NCBI RefSeq assembly: GCF_000020725.1
Contig: NC_011146.1
Span: 4,096,001 to 4,160,000 of the forward strand
Direction: 5' to 3'
Length of the DNA stretch: 64,000 nt
Source: Citrifermentans bemidjiense Bem
Lineage (GTDB): Bacteria > Desulfobacterota > Desulfuromonadia > Geobacterales > Geobacteraceae
The notes under the pieces are model-generated. The model was not told the DNA's origin. It searched no databases and was given only the letters and a program-made list of their open reading frames with translations. Shown here piece after piece: positions 1-7,900 of the stretch; within the stretch, counting starts at the first letter, position 1; each line of letters opens with the position of its first letter. Made by a program: the position numbers and the translations under genes.

Positions 1-2
1 CG

Positions 3-797
3 TCGAACTTCATGGGAAGCAATGCCGTCTATGCGATATCAATCGCTCCGGGCAGAAGCGCCAGCCTGTTTTCTTACGATACCAACCTGGATCCATCCGC
101 CTCCTACCCGCCTCTCCCCTCGCCGGTCGCGACCGGCGCCTGTCCATACGCGCTACAACCCCGTTTCAGCACCGTCCGAACCGGAGGGGTCGATGGCGCC
201 GTGATCCCCGCCGATATCAACAAAAACCAGAAGATTTACATAATCCGGCACGCCGAGGCGCATCCTGACCCGACACACCGGTTCGAAGACGGCAACTACG
301 TGGGGGCTGGGCAATGGCGGGCCCTGGCTCTACCTAACGCCCTGCGCGACAAAATCAATCCCGACATGGTTCTGTCGATCGACCCCGGGCAATGGGCTTT
401 TACTGGAGCGGCCAATATTGCCTATGTCAGGCCCTCGTTAACCATCATGCCCTATGCAGTAGCGAACAATCTTCCCTATTACCTTGTATCGAGCTTTGAA
501 CTGGGAAATCCTGACGAGCCCCGACTAGCCAGTAACTATCTCTTTACCGGCGGCGCCTTCTCCAACAAGACCATTCTGCTGGCGTGGGAGTCCTCGCGCA
601 TCAAACCGCTGATAAACGCCCTTTTGTCGAAATACGGCGGCAGCAATCTTTCTCTCCTGCCGACCGCCTGGCCAAGTGCCGACTACGATACCATATGGAC
701 GGTGACGCTTGATGCGCTTGGCAACGTCACGGTGGATAACGATCTGTGCGAGGGAATAGATTCGGCCGGCCTTCCTGCGACTGCACCGCAATACTGA
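3..797 (+). CDS. Histidine phosphatase-like protein, 5' end outside window
   Basis: The reading frame is open to the left edge, so the ATG at 12 is probably internal and the N-terminus lies outside the window. The segment IIRHAEAHPD resembles the Arg-His phosphate-binding motif of the histidine phosphatase superfamily (RHG/RHA). The C-terminal stretch ending DYDTIWTVTLDALGN also resembles that family. The place where a second catalytic His is expected (WEHxxI-like) reads WESSRI, so the enzyme may be inactive or unusual. The stop is followed by about 70 bp with no gene and then the cstA leader ORF. Family assignment is by motif only; substrate unknown. Confidence 0.55.
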   Translation, partial: SNFMGSNAVYAISIAPGRSASLFSYDTNLDPSASYPPLPSPVATGACPYALQPRFSTVRTGGVDGAVIPADINKNQKIYIIRHAEAHPDPTHRFEDGNYVGAGQWRALALPNALRDKINPDMVLSIDPGQWAFTGAANIAYVRPSLTIMPYAVANNLPYYLVSSFELGNPDEPRLASNYLFTGGAFSNKTILLAWESSRIKPLINALLSKYGGSNLSLLPTAWPSADYDTIWTVTLDALGNVTVDNDLCEGIDSAGLPATAPQY

Positions 798-869
798 CCG
801 TCACCGTTTGTCTGCCGCTTTTGATGGATACCTGTCGATTGGCAGATTAATTCAAGCAAGGAGAGTGAA

Positions 870-950
870 ATGAATGCAACTAAGAAGATGATGAGCGAGG
901 ATGTTTCGACTTTTCCGGTCAAACTTCTGAAAAAAGGACAAATCCAATGA
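870..950 (+). CDS. 26-residue leader ORF translationally overlapping cstA
   Basis: A short ORF starts with ATG after a good ribosome-binding site (GGAGAG, 4 nt spacing) and encodes 26 residues, rich in Lys and Met. Its stop TGA overlaps the cstA start as ATGA, the arrangement typical of translational coupling. I recognise no family. It may be a leader peptide that delivers ribosomes to cstA, whose own start has only a weak Shine-Dalgarno (AAAAAGGACA about 6 nt upstream), or it may be a chance ORF. Confidence 0.35.
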   Translation: MNATKKMMSEDVSTFPVKLLKKGQIQ

Positions 951-2794
951 ACTCTTTAACCCTGATTTTCGTAACCGCATGCCTCTTCGCCATCGCATAC
1001 CGTTTCTATGGACTGTTCCTGGCGAACAAGGTCTTGAATCTGCGCGAGGAGCGGGAGACGCCGGCTGTCCTCTGTGGGGATGGACATGACTACCTGCCGA
1101 CCAACAAGTATGTCCTGTTTGGTCATCACTTTGCCGCCATTGCCGCAGCCGGGCCGCTTCTGGGGCCGGTGCTGGCGGCCCAGTTCGGATTCCTCCCTGG
1201 CGCACTCTGGATTTTGGTCGGCGCGGTGCTGGCAGGTGGGGTGCACGACATGGTCGTGCTGTTCGCCTCGGTCCGGCATAAGGGGAAAAGCATATCGGTT
1301 ATCGCCGAAGCCGAGATTGGCAAGGTTGCGGGTAAGGTGGCCTCCATCGCTGTGCTTTTCATCCTGATTCTGACATTAGCGGGACTCTGTATCGCCGTCG
1401 TCAACGCCATGTTCAACAGCCCTTGGGGGACCTTTACCGTCTTTGCCACCATCCCCATCGCGATGATCATGGGAACCTACCTGCAGAAAATCCGCCCCGG
1501 CGATATCCGGGGGGGCAGCCTGATCGGCGTTGTCTTGCTGGCGCTTGCTATCTATGCCGGCCCTTACGTTGCCGCAGATCCAACCCTGGCGAGCGTGTTC
1601 ACCTTCTCCAGGAAACAGCTTGCCCTGATCCTTCCGGCCTACGGCTTTGCAGCGTCGGCACTGCCGGTCTGGTTCCTGCTGGTACCCCGCGATTACCTTT
1701 CCACCTATCTCAAAATCGGCACCATCGGCGCACTGGCCTTGGGTATTGCCCTTGTCCATCCCCAGCTGCACATGCCGGCTATTACCCCTTACTTCTTCGG
1801 TGGCGGCCCGATTATCAACGGCGCAGCGTTTCCCTTTCTGTTCATCACCATTGCCTGCGGCGCCCTGTCCGGGTTCCACGCCATCATCGGCACCGGCACT
1901 ACGCCCAAGATGATAGCCAATGAACGCGACGTCCTCTTTGTCGGGTATGGCGCCATGCTGGTGGAAGGTTTTGTTGCCGTCATGGCGCTGATCGCGGCCT
2001 GCGTACTGCTCCCCGGCGATTACTTCGCAATCAACGCCGCACCTGCCGCCTATGCCAAGCTTGGACTAGCTCCGATCAACCTGCCGGACATGGCAGCACA
2101 GGTAGGTGAGCAGGTTCAGGGACGTCCCGGAGGCGCCGTCACCCTGGCGGTGGGCATGGCCTATATCTTCTCATCCTTGCCGTTCATGAAGGGGATGATG
2201 GCTTACTGGTATCACTTCGCAATAATGTTCGAAGCGGTCTTCATCTTGACCGCCGTCGATGCCGGTACCCGCGTGGGGCGCTATCTGCTGCAGGAGATGC
2301 TCGGCAAGGTATACGCACCATTTGCAGACAACGCCTGGACACCCGGCATTATCCTGACCAGCGCCCTGTTCACCTCTGCCTGGGGCTATCTGGTATATAC
2401 CGGTGACATATCGACCATCTGGCCGTTGTTCGGCATGAGCAATCAGCTCCTCGCCACCTGTGCCCTAATTGTCGGCACAACCATGCTGATCAGGCTCGGC
2501 AAGTTAAAATTTGCCTGGGTCACCGCCGGACCCGGCCTGTTCATGATGCCTATCTGCATGTGGGCTGGGTATCTTAACGTCACGCAGAACTTCCTGCCCA
2601 AGGGGCTGTATCTTCTGGCAAGCCTGTCCGTTATCCTGATGATTCTTATGACCATTGTATTTGTGGAGGCGTTCCGGCGCTGGTACGCGCTCCTGCGGAT
2701 AGGAAAAACGGTTTTCGACAGCCACGGAGATCAGGTGCTGGCACTGGCCATGGAGCGGGAAGAGTCTGAGGTTGTCCTGCCGGCGCAGGAATGA
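947..2794 (+). CDS. cstA: CstA-family carbon starvation / peptide-pyruvate permease
   Basis: A 615-residue polytopic inner-membrane protein with the CstA hallmark near residues 45-110: GHDYLPTNK, then GHHFAAIAAAGPLLGPVLA and GGVHDMVVLFASVRHKG. Hydrophobic segments run almost end to end. The family imports peptides or pyruvate (E. coli CstA, BtsT) when carbon is limiting. At 615 residues it is shorter than the roughly 700-residue E. coli proteins and lacks their long tail. The usual small YbdD-type partner is not found downstream; instead a 26-codon ORF overlaps the start. The exact substrate cannot be told from sequence. Confidence 0.95.
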   Translation: MNSLTLIFVTACLFAIAYRFYGLFLANKVLNLREERETPAVLCGDGHDYLPTNKYVLFGHHFAAIAAAGPLLGPVLAAQFGFLPGALWILVGAVLAGGVHDMVVLFASVRHKGKSISVIAEAEIGKVAGKVASIAVLFILILTLAGLCIAVVNAMFNSPWGTFTVFATIPIAMIMGTYLQKIRPGDIRGGSLIGVVLLALAIYAGPYVAADPTLASVFTFSRKQLALILPAYGFAASALPVWFLLVPRDYLSTYLKIGTIGALALGIALVHPQLHMPAITPYFFGGGPIINGAAFPFLFITIACGALSGFHAIIGTGTTPKMIANERDVLFVGYGAMLVEGFVAVMALIAACVLLPGDYFAINAAPAAYAKLGLAPINLPDMAAQVGEQVQGRPGGAVTLAVGMAYIFSSLPFMKGMMAYWYHFAIMFEAVFILTAVDAGTRVGRYLLQEMLGKVYAPFADNAWTPGIILTSALFTSAWGYLVYTGDISTIWPLFGMSNQLLATCALIVGTTMLIRLGKLKFAWVTAGPGLFMMPICMWAGYLNVTQNFLPKGLYLLASLSVILMILMTIVFVEAFRRWYALLRIGKTVFDSHGDQVLALAMEREESEVVLPAQE

Positions 2795-2817
2795 CAGCAC
2801 AATTACGTGCGCGAACC

Positions 2818-2872
2818 AGATCGGCCCGAGTGCTCGGGCCGATCTGAGGGCGCGGCTACCACCCGTAGCCGG
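2818..2872. terminator. Paired hairpins between convergent cstA and dacB
   Basis: A perfect 13-bp stem with a 2-nt loop (AGATCGGCCCGAG/CTCGGGCCGATCT, 2818-2845) is followed by a 7-bp stem (CGGCTAC/GTAGCCG, 2853-2871). Neither strand has a strong T-tract, so it is only a probable bidirectional transcription stop or RNA-stabilising element between the two convergent genes. Confidence 0.5.
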
Positions 2873-2880
2873 TGTTGGCT

Positions 2881-4347
2881 TTAGGGGGTGCGGCGGAAGC
2901 CGCAGAGAAGTTTCGCGATGCGATCCTGGACCTCCCGGGCCTGCCGCCCGGAACGGGGGTAGTTCTGGATGATGATGGAAAAGGCAAACGGTTCCCCGTC
3001 GGCGCTGGTGGCGTACCCGGCTAGAGCGGAGACGCCTTTCATGTTTCCTGTTTTCCCCCGCACGTTTCCTTCGGCGCAGCTCCCCTTCATGCGGTTCTTC
3101 AACGTGCCATCTATACCTGCTATTGGAAGGGATTCCTGAAAGATCCGGTACAGCCCCGGGTCGCGCTGAATGGCGCGCAACACCTGAATCATGGTGTCAG
3201 CGCTGGAAAGGTTGTAGCGCGAAAGGCCGGAACCGTCTGCGACCACCACGTTATCAGTGGCTATCCCCTGCCTCTCCAGGTAACGGCGCACCACGGCACT
3301 CCCCGCCTCCGCCGATCCCCGCTTTCCGCTTCCATGCAGACCCAGCAGTTTCAACAGGCTCTCGGCTGTCACGTTGTCGCTGGTCTTCAATGCGAATCGA
3401 ACCATCTCCTCCAGGCTATGGGAGGAGCGCGCCACCTCGGTTGCTCCCGCCGGAGTGGTAGCCGTAGTCATATCCGTGACCTTCACCCCTTGCGCCCGGA
3501 GCGCATCCCGGAACAGGGTGAGCGCCATCAGTTCCGGCCGCCAGACGCTGGCCTGTTTCACCTGGGGAGCACTTCCCAACGCTATCACTCCGGTCACCGT
3601 GACCACATTGTCCCGCTCGCCGGGGCGCCTTGAGGCCTGGATGCTGCTTTCATCCTTGGCACTACCGGTCCTAGTCAGATTTTGAACGGTGTAGTAGGAG
3701 GTGCGAGGTTCCGCCGTGACAACGGCCGGGGCGCCCGCCTTGGCGCCAGGCTTCACCAGGAGTGAGACGGCATTGTGGTTGACCGACAATGGAGAGATCA
3801 TCATCTCGTCGTCGTCCCACATCCACCCCATGCCACGGTAGAGGTCGTCGAAACAAGAAAGATCGGCGGCGAGAGTGTACTCCCTCCCCTTGTCCAGCTT
3901 GGAAGCCGCAGCCGCGGCCAGGGTCGCCAAGTCCGCCGCGGAGAGCAGACTGTCACCGCATCCTTTCAGGTAGATCCTCGCCCCCGCTGCGTCAAGCGCA
4001 ACAGTGGTGGCGACCTCCCGGTCCGGTCCCAGGATGGACAAGGCAGCAACCGCGGTGAAGACCTTTTGAGTGGAGGCGGGAACCAAGAGAAGCCGCGGGT
4101 TGAACTCGTAGATGGTGTCGCCGTGCTTCAGCGAGACCACCTTTATTCCCGCGCTGGTGACGGGAAGAAATTCACGAGCGAGGATGGCGTCGATATCATT
4201 TTTAAGCCGGGCCGCGGAATTGCTGGCAACGCCGAGTTCGGTCCGTGCAGGGGGAGCAGCTTGTCCGGCAAAGGTCGCGGCAGGCGAACCCGTCGAGATA
4301 ATCAGTAATGAAAGCACAGCCCCTAGGGCCTTGCGAAGATACGACAT
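2881..4347 (-). CDS. dacB: D-alanyl-D-alanine carboxypeptidase / endopeptidase (PBP4, class C)
   Basis: A periplasmic penicillin-binding protein of the PBP4/S13 family that trims peptidoglycan stem peptides or cross-links. With the ATG at 4347 the protein has 488 residues. All three active-site motifs are visible: SxxK as STQK (Ser92, Lys95), SDN at about 323-325 and KTG at about 432-434. An N-terminal signal peptide (LRKALGAVLSLLIISTG) precedes an Ala-rich cleavage region. An upstream TTG at 4368 is in frame, but the ATG at 4347 has an AAGGGGG ribosome-binding site about 10 nt upstream and is preferred. It converges on cstA. Confidence 0.9.
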   Translation of the reverse strand: MSYLRKALGAVLSLLIISTGSPAATFAGQAAPPARTELGVASNSAARLKNDIDAILAREFLPVTSAGIKVVSLKHGDTIYEFNPRLLLVPASTQKVFTAVAALSILGPDREVATTVALDAAGARIYLKGCGDSLLSAADLATLAAAAASKLDKGREYTLAADLSCFDDLYRGMGWMWDDDEMMISPLSVNHNAVSLLVKPGAKAGAPAVVTAEPRTSYYTVQNLTRTGSAKDESSIQASRRPGERDNVVTVTGVIALGSAPQVKQASVWRPELMALTLFRDALRAQGVKVTDMTTATTPAGATEVARSSHSLEEMVRFALKTSDNVTAESLLKLLGLHGSGKRGSAEAGSAVVRRYLERQGIATDNVVVADGSGLSRYNLSSADTMIQVLRAIQRDPGLYRIFQESLPIAGIDGTLKNRMKGSCAEGNVRGKTGNMKGVSALAGYATSADGEPFAFSIIIQNYPRSGRQAREVQDRIAKLLCGFRRTP

Positions 4348-4737
4348 AACTTTAACGTCCCCCTTCAAAGAGAAAAACTCCTACTATGCCTGCCGCTCTG
4401 GCTGCCGCGATTTCATCTCTTCCGCTTCCCAGGCGCAGCATATCATGTGCTTCCGATTCTGCCTTCCCCAAAATCGAGGGGCTCGGGCTAGTTGTCCAAC
4501 TACATAGTCATCGGTCTTTACTCCGGCGCCTTTAACCCGGGAAGAGCGCACACCAATGAACGAAGCATATCGCCTAGTTGCCTCCTCTCCATCGCATCTG
4601 GTGCTAATGAATACACTCTGCCTCGCTAACAAATAAAACCTTTGTCTATTCAGCCCTTGCAGCCTGCAAAACGGCGGATAAGATCGTGGGGTGCTTCGGA
4701 TGCTGACCGAGGTAAACCGCTGTAAAAGGAGGTCCAG
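4348..4737. other. Intergenic region upstream of dacB, no supported gene
   Basis: About 390 bp, more AT-rich than the flanking genes. An 82-codon frame on the minus strand (4384-4632) has no family resemblance and no convincing ribosome-binding site, so I do not call it. The region should hold promoters for dacB (minus) and for the gene at 4738 (plus), but I see no clear -35/-10 pair. The right end carries the strong AAAGGAGG site used by the 4738 gene. Confidence 0.5.
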
Positions 4738-5130
4738 ATGTTCAAGATCAAAATCAAGTTGAATGGTAGGGATTCCGTTTTCATTGCCAACAGCGAACGG
4801 TACATCACCGGTATGGAAAATATCGGGGCATACAAGGGTGTCACCGGGGATTCACCGCCCTCCATTGATCTCTTAAAACAAACCTTTGGCCAGTACAAGC
4901 AGTGCTTCGAAAAGGGCGCAACCGGTGACCGCATCCAGATCACCATGCGAAACCGAACCCGAAAGGAGCTTAAGGAGATGTTCCAAAAGGCCCAGAATTA
5001 CCTACAGGCAGTGGCGAGCGAGGCAGACCTGCCGGCACTACTGCAAGCAGGGTTCGAGTTACGAAGTGCAGGAGTACGTGGCAAACGCGGCACCGGCACT
5101 GTACCACCCACAGAACCACAAGGGTCTTAG
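4738..5130 (+). CDS. Conserved-looking hypothetical protein, 130 aa
   Basis: The start is well supported: AAAGGAGG lies 7 nt before the ATG. The protein is soluble, basic and without a signal peptide. It contains a predicted amphipathic helical stretch (KELKEMFQKAQNYLQAVA, about residues 78-95) followed by PALLQAGFELR. I do not recognise a named domain. It stands alone between dacB and a repeat array. A G/C-rich imperfect hairpin at 5183-5228 could end its transcript. Base composition is ordinary for the window, which argues that it is genuine. Confidence 0.65.
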   Translation: MFKIKIKLNGRDSVFIANSERYITGMENIGAYKGVTGDSPPSIDLLKQTFGQYKQCFEKGATGDRIQITMRNRTRKELKEMFQKAQNYLQAVASEADLPALLQAGFELRSAGVRGKRGTGTVPPTEPQGS

Positions 5131-5809
5131 TCTCCTTTTTGTCACCCCTCAGTCAGCGGAAGCAGTTGCTCTACTTGATCTACCCCCGGAGGCCGTTCAG
5201 CAAGTGCATTGGAACAGCCTCCCGGGGGCTCTTCCTTGACAGACAGTGTCTCAATTCCCTCAAAATGGTCTTCCCGTTCACTGAATATCCCCATCGTGCC
5301 GGAAATTCCTGACATTTGCACTAGACGTCCCCATCTCCGGACAATCCACCGTCGTGTTTCAACTAAATGCTCTCATCTCTGGACAATACGTCTTTACGTT
5401 TTGATTAAACATCCCATCTCCCGACAATTCGTCATCGCCTTTCAACTAAACGTCCCCATCTCCCGACAATTCGTCATCGCGTTTCAGCTAAACGTCCCCA
5501 TATCCCGACAATTCGTCATCGCGTTTCAGCTAAACGTCCCCATCTCCCGACAATTCGTCATCGCCTTTCAACTAAACGTCCCCATCTCCCGACAATTCGT
5601 CATCGTGTTTCAACCATGTATCCTCAGGGGCCAGGTTGGGGGGCTATGAAATATTCTGTGTAAAAAACCTGGGTATTCCCAGTTGAGAGAAAAAGCCCCA
5701 CCCTATTGACCGTAGGCTATGAATTCATTCCAATACCGGTGGATTTGTGCTAGTTTGCGGTACAATTCGTAGCGGCGTCCCCTATTTTGGTAGATGCGCA
5801 AGGAGTCCG
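5131..5809. other. Long intergenic region with hairpin and tandem repeats
   Basis: About 680 bp without a supported gene. It contains an imperfect long hairpin (CCCCCGGAGGC at 5183-5193 with GCCTCCCGGGGG at 5217-5228), the 42-bp tandem array (5326-5618) and a small CTGGG/CCCAG hairpin near 5668-5681. The frame that crosses the array is open only because 42 is a multiple of three. A segment at 5760-5786 (ACAATTCGT followed by CGTCCCC) looks like one more decayed repeat unit. The promoter of the 5.8-10.7 kb operon must lie in the last 190 bp. Confidence 0.6.
5326..5618. repeat. Tandem direct repeat, 42-bp period, seven units
   Basis: Seven contiguous units begin at 5326, 5368, 5410, 5451, 5493, 5535 and 5577. 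All are 42 bp except the third, which has lost one base (41 bp). The core is CCCATCTCCCGACAATTCG. Units 4-6 are nearly identical, unit 7 keeps the core but its tail has diverged, and units 1 and 2 are decayed. A still more decayed unit of about 40 bp precedes them near 5286. There are no unique spacers, so it is not a CRISPR. The GAC-AATTC-GTC part forms a short imperfect dyad. Confidence 0.9.
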
Positions 5810-6061
5810 ATGGATCTATTCGAGGAACTCAAAGCTGCTGCGGCCGGCAGAAACGAAGAGGGTGATTTTCCGGACTGGCTTCTCGCGGGGGTGCTGGAGG
5901 TCGCGAATTCTCCCGATTTGCATAGCGACCACCTTGGACTGGTGGAGTTGCTTCTTGCGCAGGTTCGCGATTACGACGCCTATGCCGGCGCCGGCTGCTT
6001 TGATGCGTCAGTGACTGCGGGTACAATTGAACGCACTCTTAGGCTGATGGGCCAGCGGTAG
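5810..6061 (+). CDS. Small acidic hypothetical protein, first gene of the NosL operon
   Basis: The ATG at 5810 has AAGGAG 4 nt upstream and gives an 83-residue acidic, soluble protein (MDLFEELKAAAAG...). A longer in-frame start at 5747 lacks a ribosome-binding site and would add a stretch of unconvincing composition. No domain recognised. It ends 25 bp before the TlpA-like gene, so it is probably the first gene of the operon running to 10710, but a functional link is only inferred from position. Confidence 0.6.
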   Translation: MDLFEELKAAAAGRNEEGDFPDWLLAGVLEVANSPDLHSDHLGLVELLLAQVRDYDAYAGAGCFDASVTAGTIERTLRLMGQR

Positions 6062-6086
6062 CAAAAGGAATCAGGAGAATCACCAG

Positions 6087-6581
6087 ATGGCGCGACTGAC
6101 CTGCTGCTTCTCCCTGCTCTTTGCCATCACTGCGGCGATCTTTTCTTCGGGGTGCGACAGGAAGATGGTGAAGGTAGGCGAGCAAGCGCCGCCGGTCTCG
6201 GGAAGGGACATTCGCGGCAACCAGGTGTCGCCTGAGACCTTGAAAGGCAAGGTCGTTGTCCTTTACTTCTGGACTAATTCATGCTGCGGCGAAACTCTGA
6301 AAGAGGACCTGGAGCCGGTTTATCGCAGGAACAAGGACAGGGGACTGGCGGTCATCGCGGTAAACGAGTTCGACGAGGAAAAAGATTTAGTTTCTATAGC
6401 GGCAACTAACCGGCTCTCAGTTCCGATAATGGTGGATGCCGGCTCTACATTGGCGAAAGACTTCACGGTCTTTGCCTTCCCTACAGCGTTCATACTGGAT
6501 AGAAACGGCACCCTAAGACAGAAGGTCCTTGGACAGATCTCGGCAGCCAAGCTAGAGCAGCTAATCCAGCAAGTCAATTAG
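6087..6581 (+). CDS. TlpA/ResA-like thioredoxin-fold lipoprotein with CCGE active site
   Basis: A 164-residue exported protein with an N-terminal hydrophobic segment and lipobox-like SSGC (Cys23), so probably membrane-anchored facing the periplasm. The thioredoxin/AhpC-TSA fold is shown by VGEQAPPVSGRDIRG, LKGKVVVLYFW and the cis-Pro region FAFPTAFILDRNG. The usual CxxC is replaced by SCCGE: Cys66 is in the nucleophile position, the second Cys is adjacent (Cys67) and the resolving position is Glu. Such a site may hold metal or act as a one-Cys peroxidase or reductase. SD is AGGAGA. Adjacent nosL-like genes suggest it reduces or loads their Cys pairs. Confidence 0.85.
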   Translation: MARLTCCFSLLFAITAAIFSSGCDRKMVKVGEQAPPVSGRDIRGNQVSPETLKGKVVVLYFWTNSCCGETLKEDLEPVYRRNKDRGLAVIAVNEFDEEKDLVSIAATNRLSVPIMVDAGSTLAKDFTVFAFPTAFILDRNGTLRQKVLGQISAAKLEQLIQQVN

Positions 6582-6594
6582 CATGAGGACGCAC

Positions 6595-7113
6595 ATGAGA
6601 GTAGTGAGAGAAGTAATTATCACTTGCCTGGTCATTGCCGCAATTACCGGGTTTGCTCTGGCTGCGCCCCCTGATCTCGATAAATACCGGACCTGCAACT
6701 ACTGCGGCATGGACAGGTCGAAATATGGCCACAGCAGAATGCTCATAGAATACGACGACGGCACCTCCGTGGCAGCCTGCAGCCTTCACTGTGCCGCTGT
6801 TGATCTTGCAGTCAACATTGACCGGACAGCATCACACATCTACGTAGGCGATTACGGCAGCAGGAAACTCATCGATGCGGAAACCGCCTCCTGGGTCATC
6901 GGAGGCAGCCGGCCGGGAGTGATGTCCGCTAATGCCAAGTGGGCTTTCGAGACAAAAGAAGGGGCTGCCGGATTTATAAAGGAGCATGGCGGGACGCTTA
7001 GCACATTCGATGACTCCGTCAGCGCTGCTTATCTCGACATGTACAAAGACACGAAGGCGATCAGGGAACGGCACAAAGCAAAGCATCGGGGCAGCAGCGG
7101 GGGGCCCAGATGA
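6595..7113 (+). CDS. NosL-like periplasmic metal-binding protein 1
   Basis: Belongs to the NosL family, periplasmic Cu(I)-binding proteins known for delivering copper to nitrous oxide reductase. The ATG at 6595 has GAGGA 5 nt upstream and is preferred over the ATG at 6583. The 172-residue product has a signal sequence (VIITCLVIAAITGFALA), then CNYCGM (Cys34, Cys37, Met39) and a second pair CSLHC (Cys62, Cys66). The Cys/Met set fits soft-metal binding. No lipobox is obvious, unlike classical NosL lipoproteins. It overlaps the next gene by 4 nt (ATGA). No nosZ is in the window. Confidence 0.85.
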   Translation: MRVVREVIITCLVIAAITGFALAAPPDLDKYRTCNYCGMDRSKYGHSRMLIEYDDGTSVAACSLHCAAVDLAVNIDRTASHIYVGDYGSRKLIDAETASWVIGGSRPGVMSANAKWAFETKEGAAGFIKEHGGTLSTFDDSVSAAYLDMYKDTKAIRERHKAKHRGSSGGPR

Positions 7114-7598
7114 TCCGCCGCATCCTCAACCATTTCTCAGTGTATATCACTCCTTTTTTACTCGCTTCGCTGGGGATGGCTGCCAATATAAAGCCGGATA
7201 AGGTTGGGCCGAAAGACAGGTGCCCGGTCTGTGGGATGTTCGTAGCCAGATATCTCGACTTTGCCGCCCAAGTCAAATTCGAAGACGGCCAAGTGTTTCA
7301 TTTCGACGGCGCAAAGGATATGTTTACCTTCTACCTGGACATCCCTCGTTATGCTCCCGGCAGGCAGATGTCCGACGTCACCTACATCTTTGTCACCAAC
7401 TATTACGAGCTCAACCTAATCGACGGGAAAAAGGCCCTGTACGTCGCAGGCAGCGACGTCTATGGCCCGATGGGACACGAACTGATACCCTTTGCCCACC
7501 GGCCGGAAGCCGAAGACTTTCTGAAGGACCATGAGGGAAAGCATCTGTTCCGGTTTCAGGATGTGACGCCGGCGGCACTCTCCAAGCTTGAGCGATGA
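7110..7598 (+). CDS. NosL-like periplasmic metal-binding protein 2
   Basis: Second NosL paralogue, 162 residues, starting inside the ATGA overlap with NosL-like 1. An N-terminal signal segment (about 8-25) precedes CPVCGMFV (Cys38, Cys41, Met43), the family's metal site. FEDGQVFHFDGAKDMFTFY and YVAGSDVYGPMGHELIPF match NosL core regions. It lacks the extra CxxxC of paralogue 1, so the two may pass metal between them or serve different partners. Known role of the family is copper delivery; the partner here is unknown. Confidence 0.9.
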   Translation: MIRRILNHFSVYITPFLLASLGMAANIKPDKVGPKDRCPVCGMFVARYLDFAAQVKFEDGQVFHFDGAKDMFTFYLDIPRYAPGRQMSDVTYIFVTNYYELNLIDGKKALYVAGSDVYGPMGHELIPFAHRPEAEDFLKDHEGKHLFRFQDVTPAALSKLER

Positions 7599-7900
7599 CT
7601 CAACGAAAGTCCGCACTTTTTGCCTGGGTGGTTGCCTTGCTTTCCTTTACCCTGGCAGGACTGCTCATCCACGCGCAGCATAAAGTCGGTTCCGCGTCCC
7701 CCGTTATTGCCGCCAACGCGATGCTGGTCAGGCAGTTGCAACTGACCGACCTCTGTGTATTTACCGAGGCCAGCTACACCAGAAACCCCGCCGTTGCAGG
7801 CGCAGCGCCTGCTTTCCAGGACTCCCCCCTGTCATTTGAGCACTTCCCCAGCGGGGCACTCGTGCAGCCCCACCCCGCAGCGGCCAGGAACGTCCCGTGA
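7595..7900 (+). CDS. Single-TM periplasmic-facing small protein of the NosL operon
   Basis: A 101-residue protein starting in an ATGA overlap with the preceding NosL. One N-terminal membrane segment (about 8-25) is followed by a periplasmic tail with LTDLCVFTEASYTRNP and FQDSPLSFEHFPSGAL. I do not recognise a named domain, but the tail is ordered and its composition is protein-like. The translational overlaps on both sides (GTGA with the permease) suggest obligate co-expression; it may be a subunit or substrate-presenting partner of the ABC exporter. Confidence 0.7.
   Translation: MTQRKSALFAWVVALLSFTLAGLLIHAQHKVGSASPVIAANAMLVRQLQLTDLCVFTEASYTRNPAVAGAAPAFQDSPLSFEHFPSGALVQPHPAAARNVP

Noticed and set aside
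4384-4632. 82-codon minus-strand frame upstream of dacB
   Set aside because: No ribosome-binding site, no family resemblance, composition unlike neighbouring proteins.
5326-5618. CRISPR array
   Set aside because: Units are contiguous with a 42-bp period and conserved throughout; there are no variable spacers, leader or cas genes.
5209-5649. Repeat-protein ORF of 146 codons across the tandem array
   Set aside because: Openness follows from the 42-bp period. Unit 3 has a one-base deletion that shifts the frame within the array, and there is no supporting start site.
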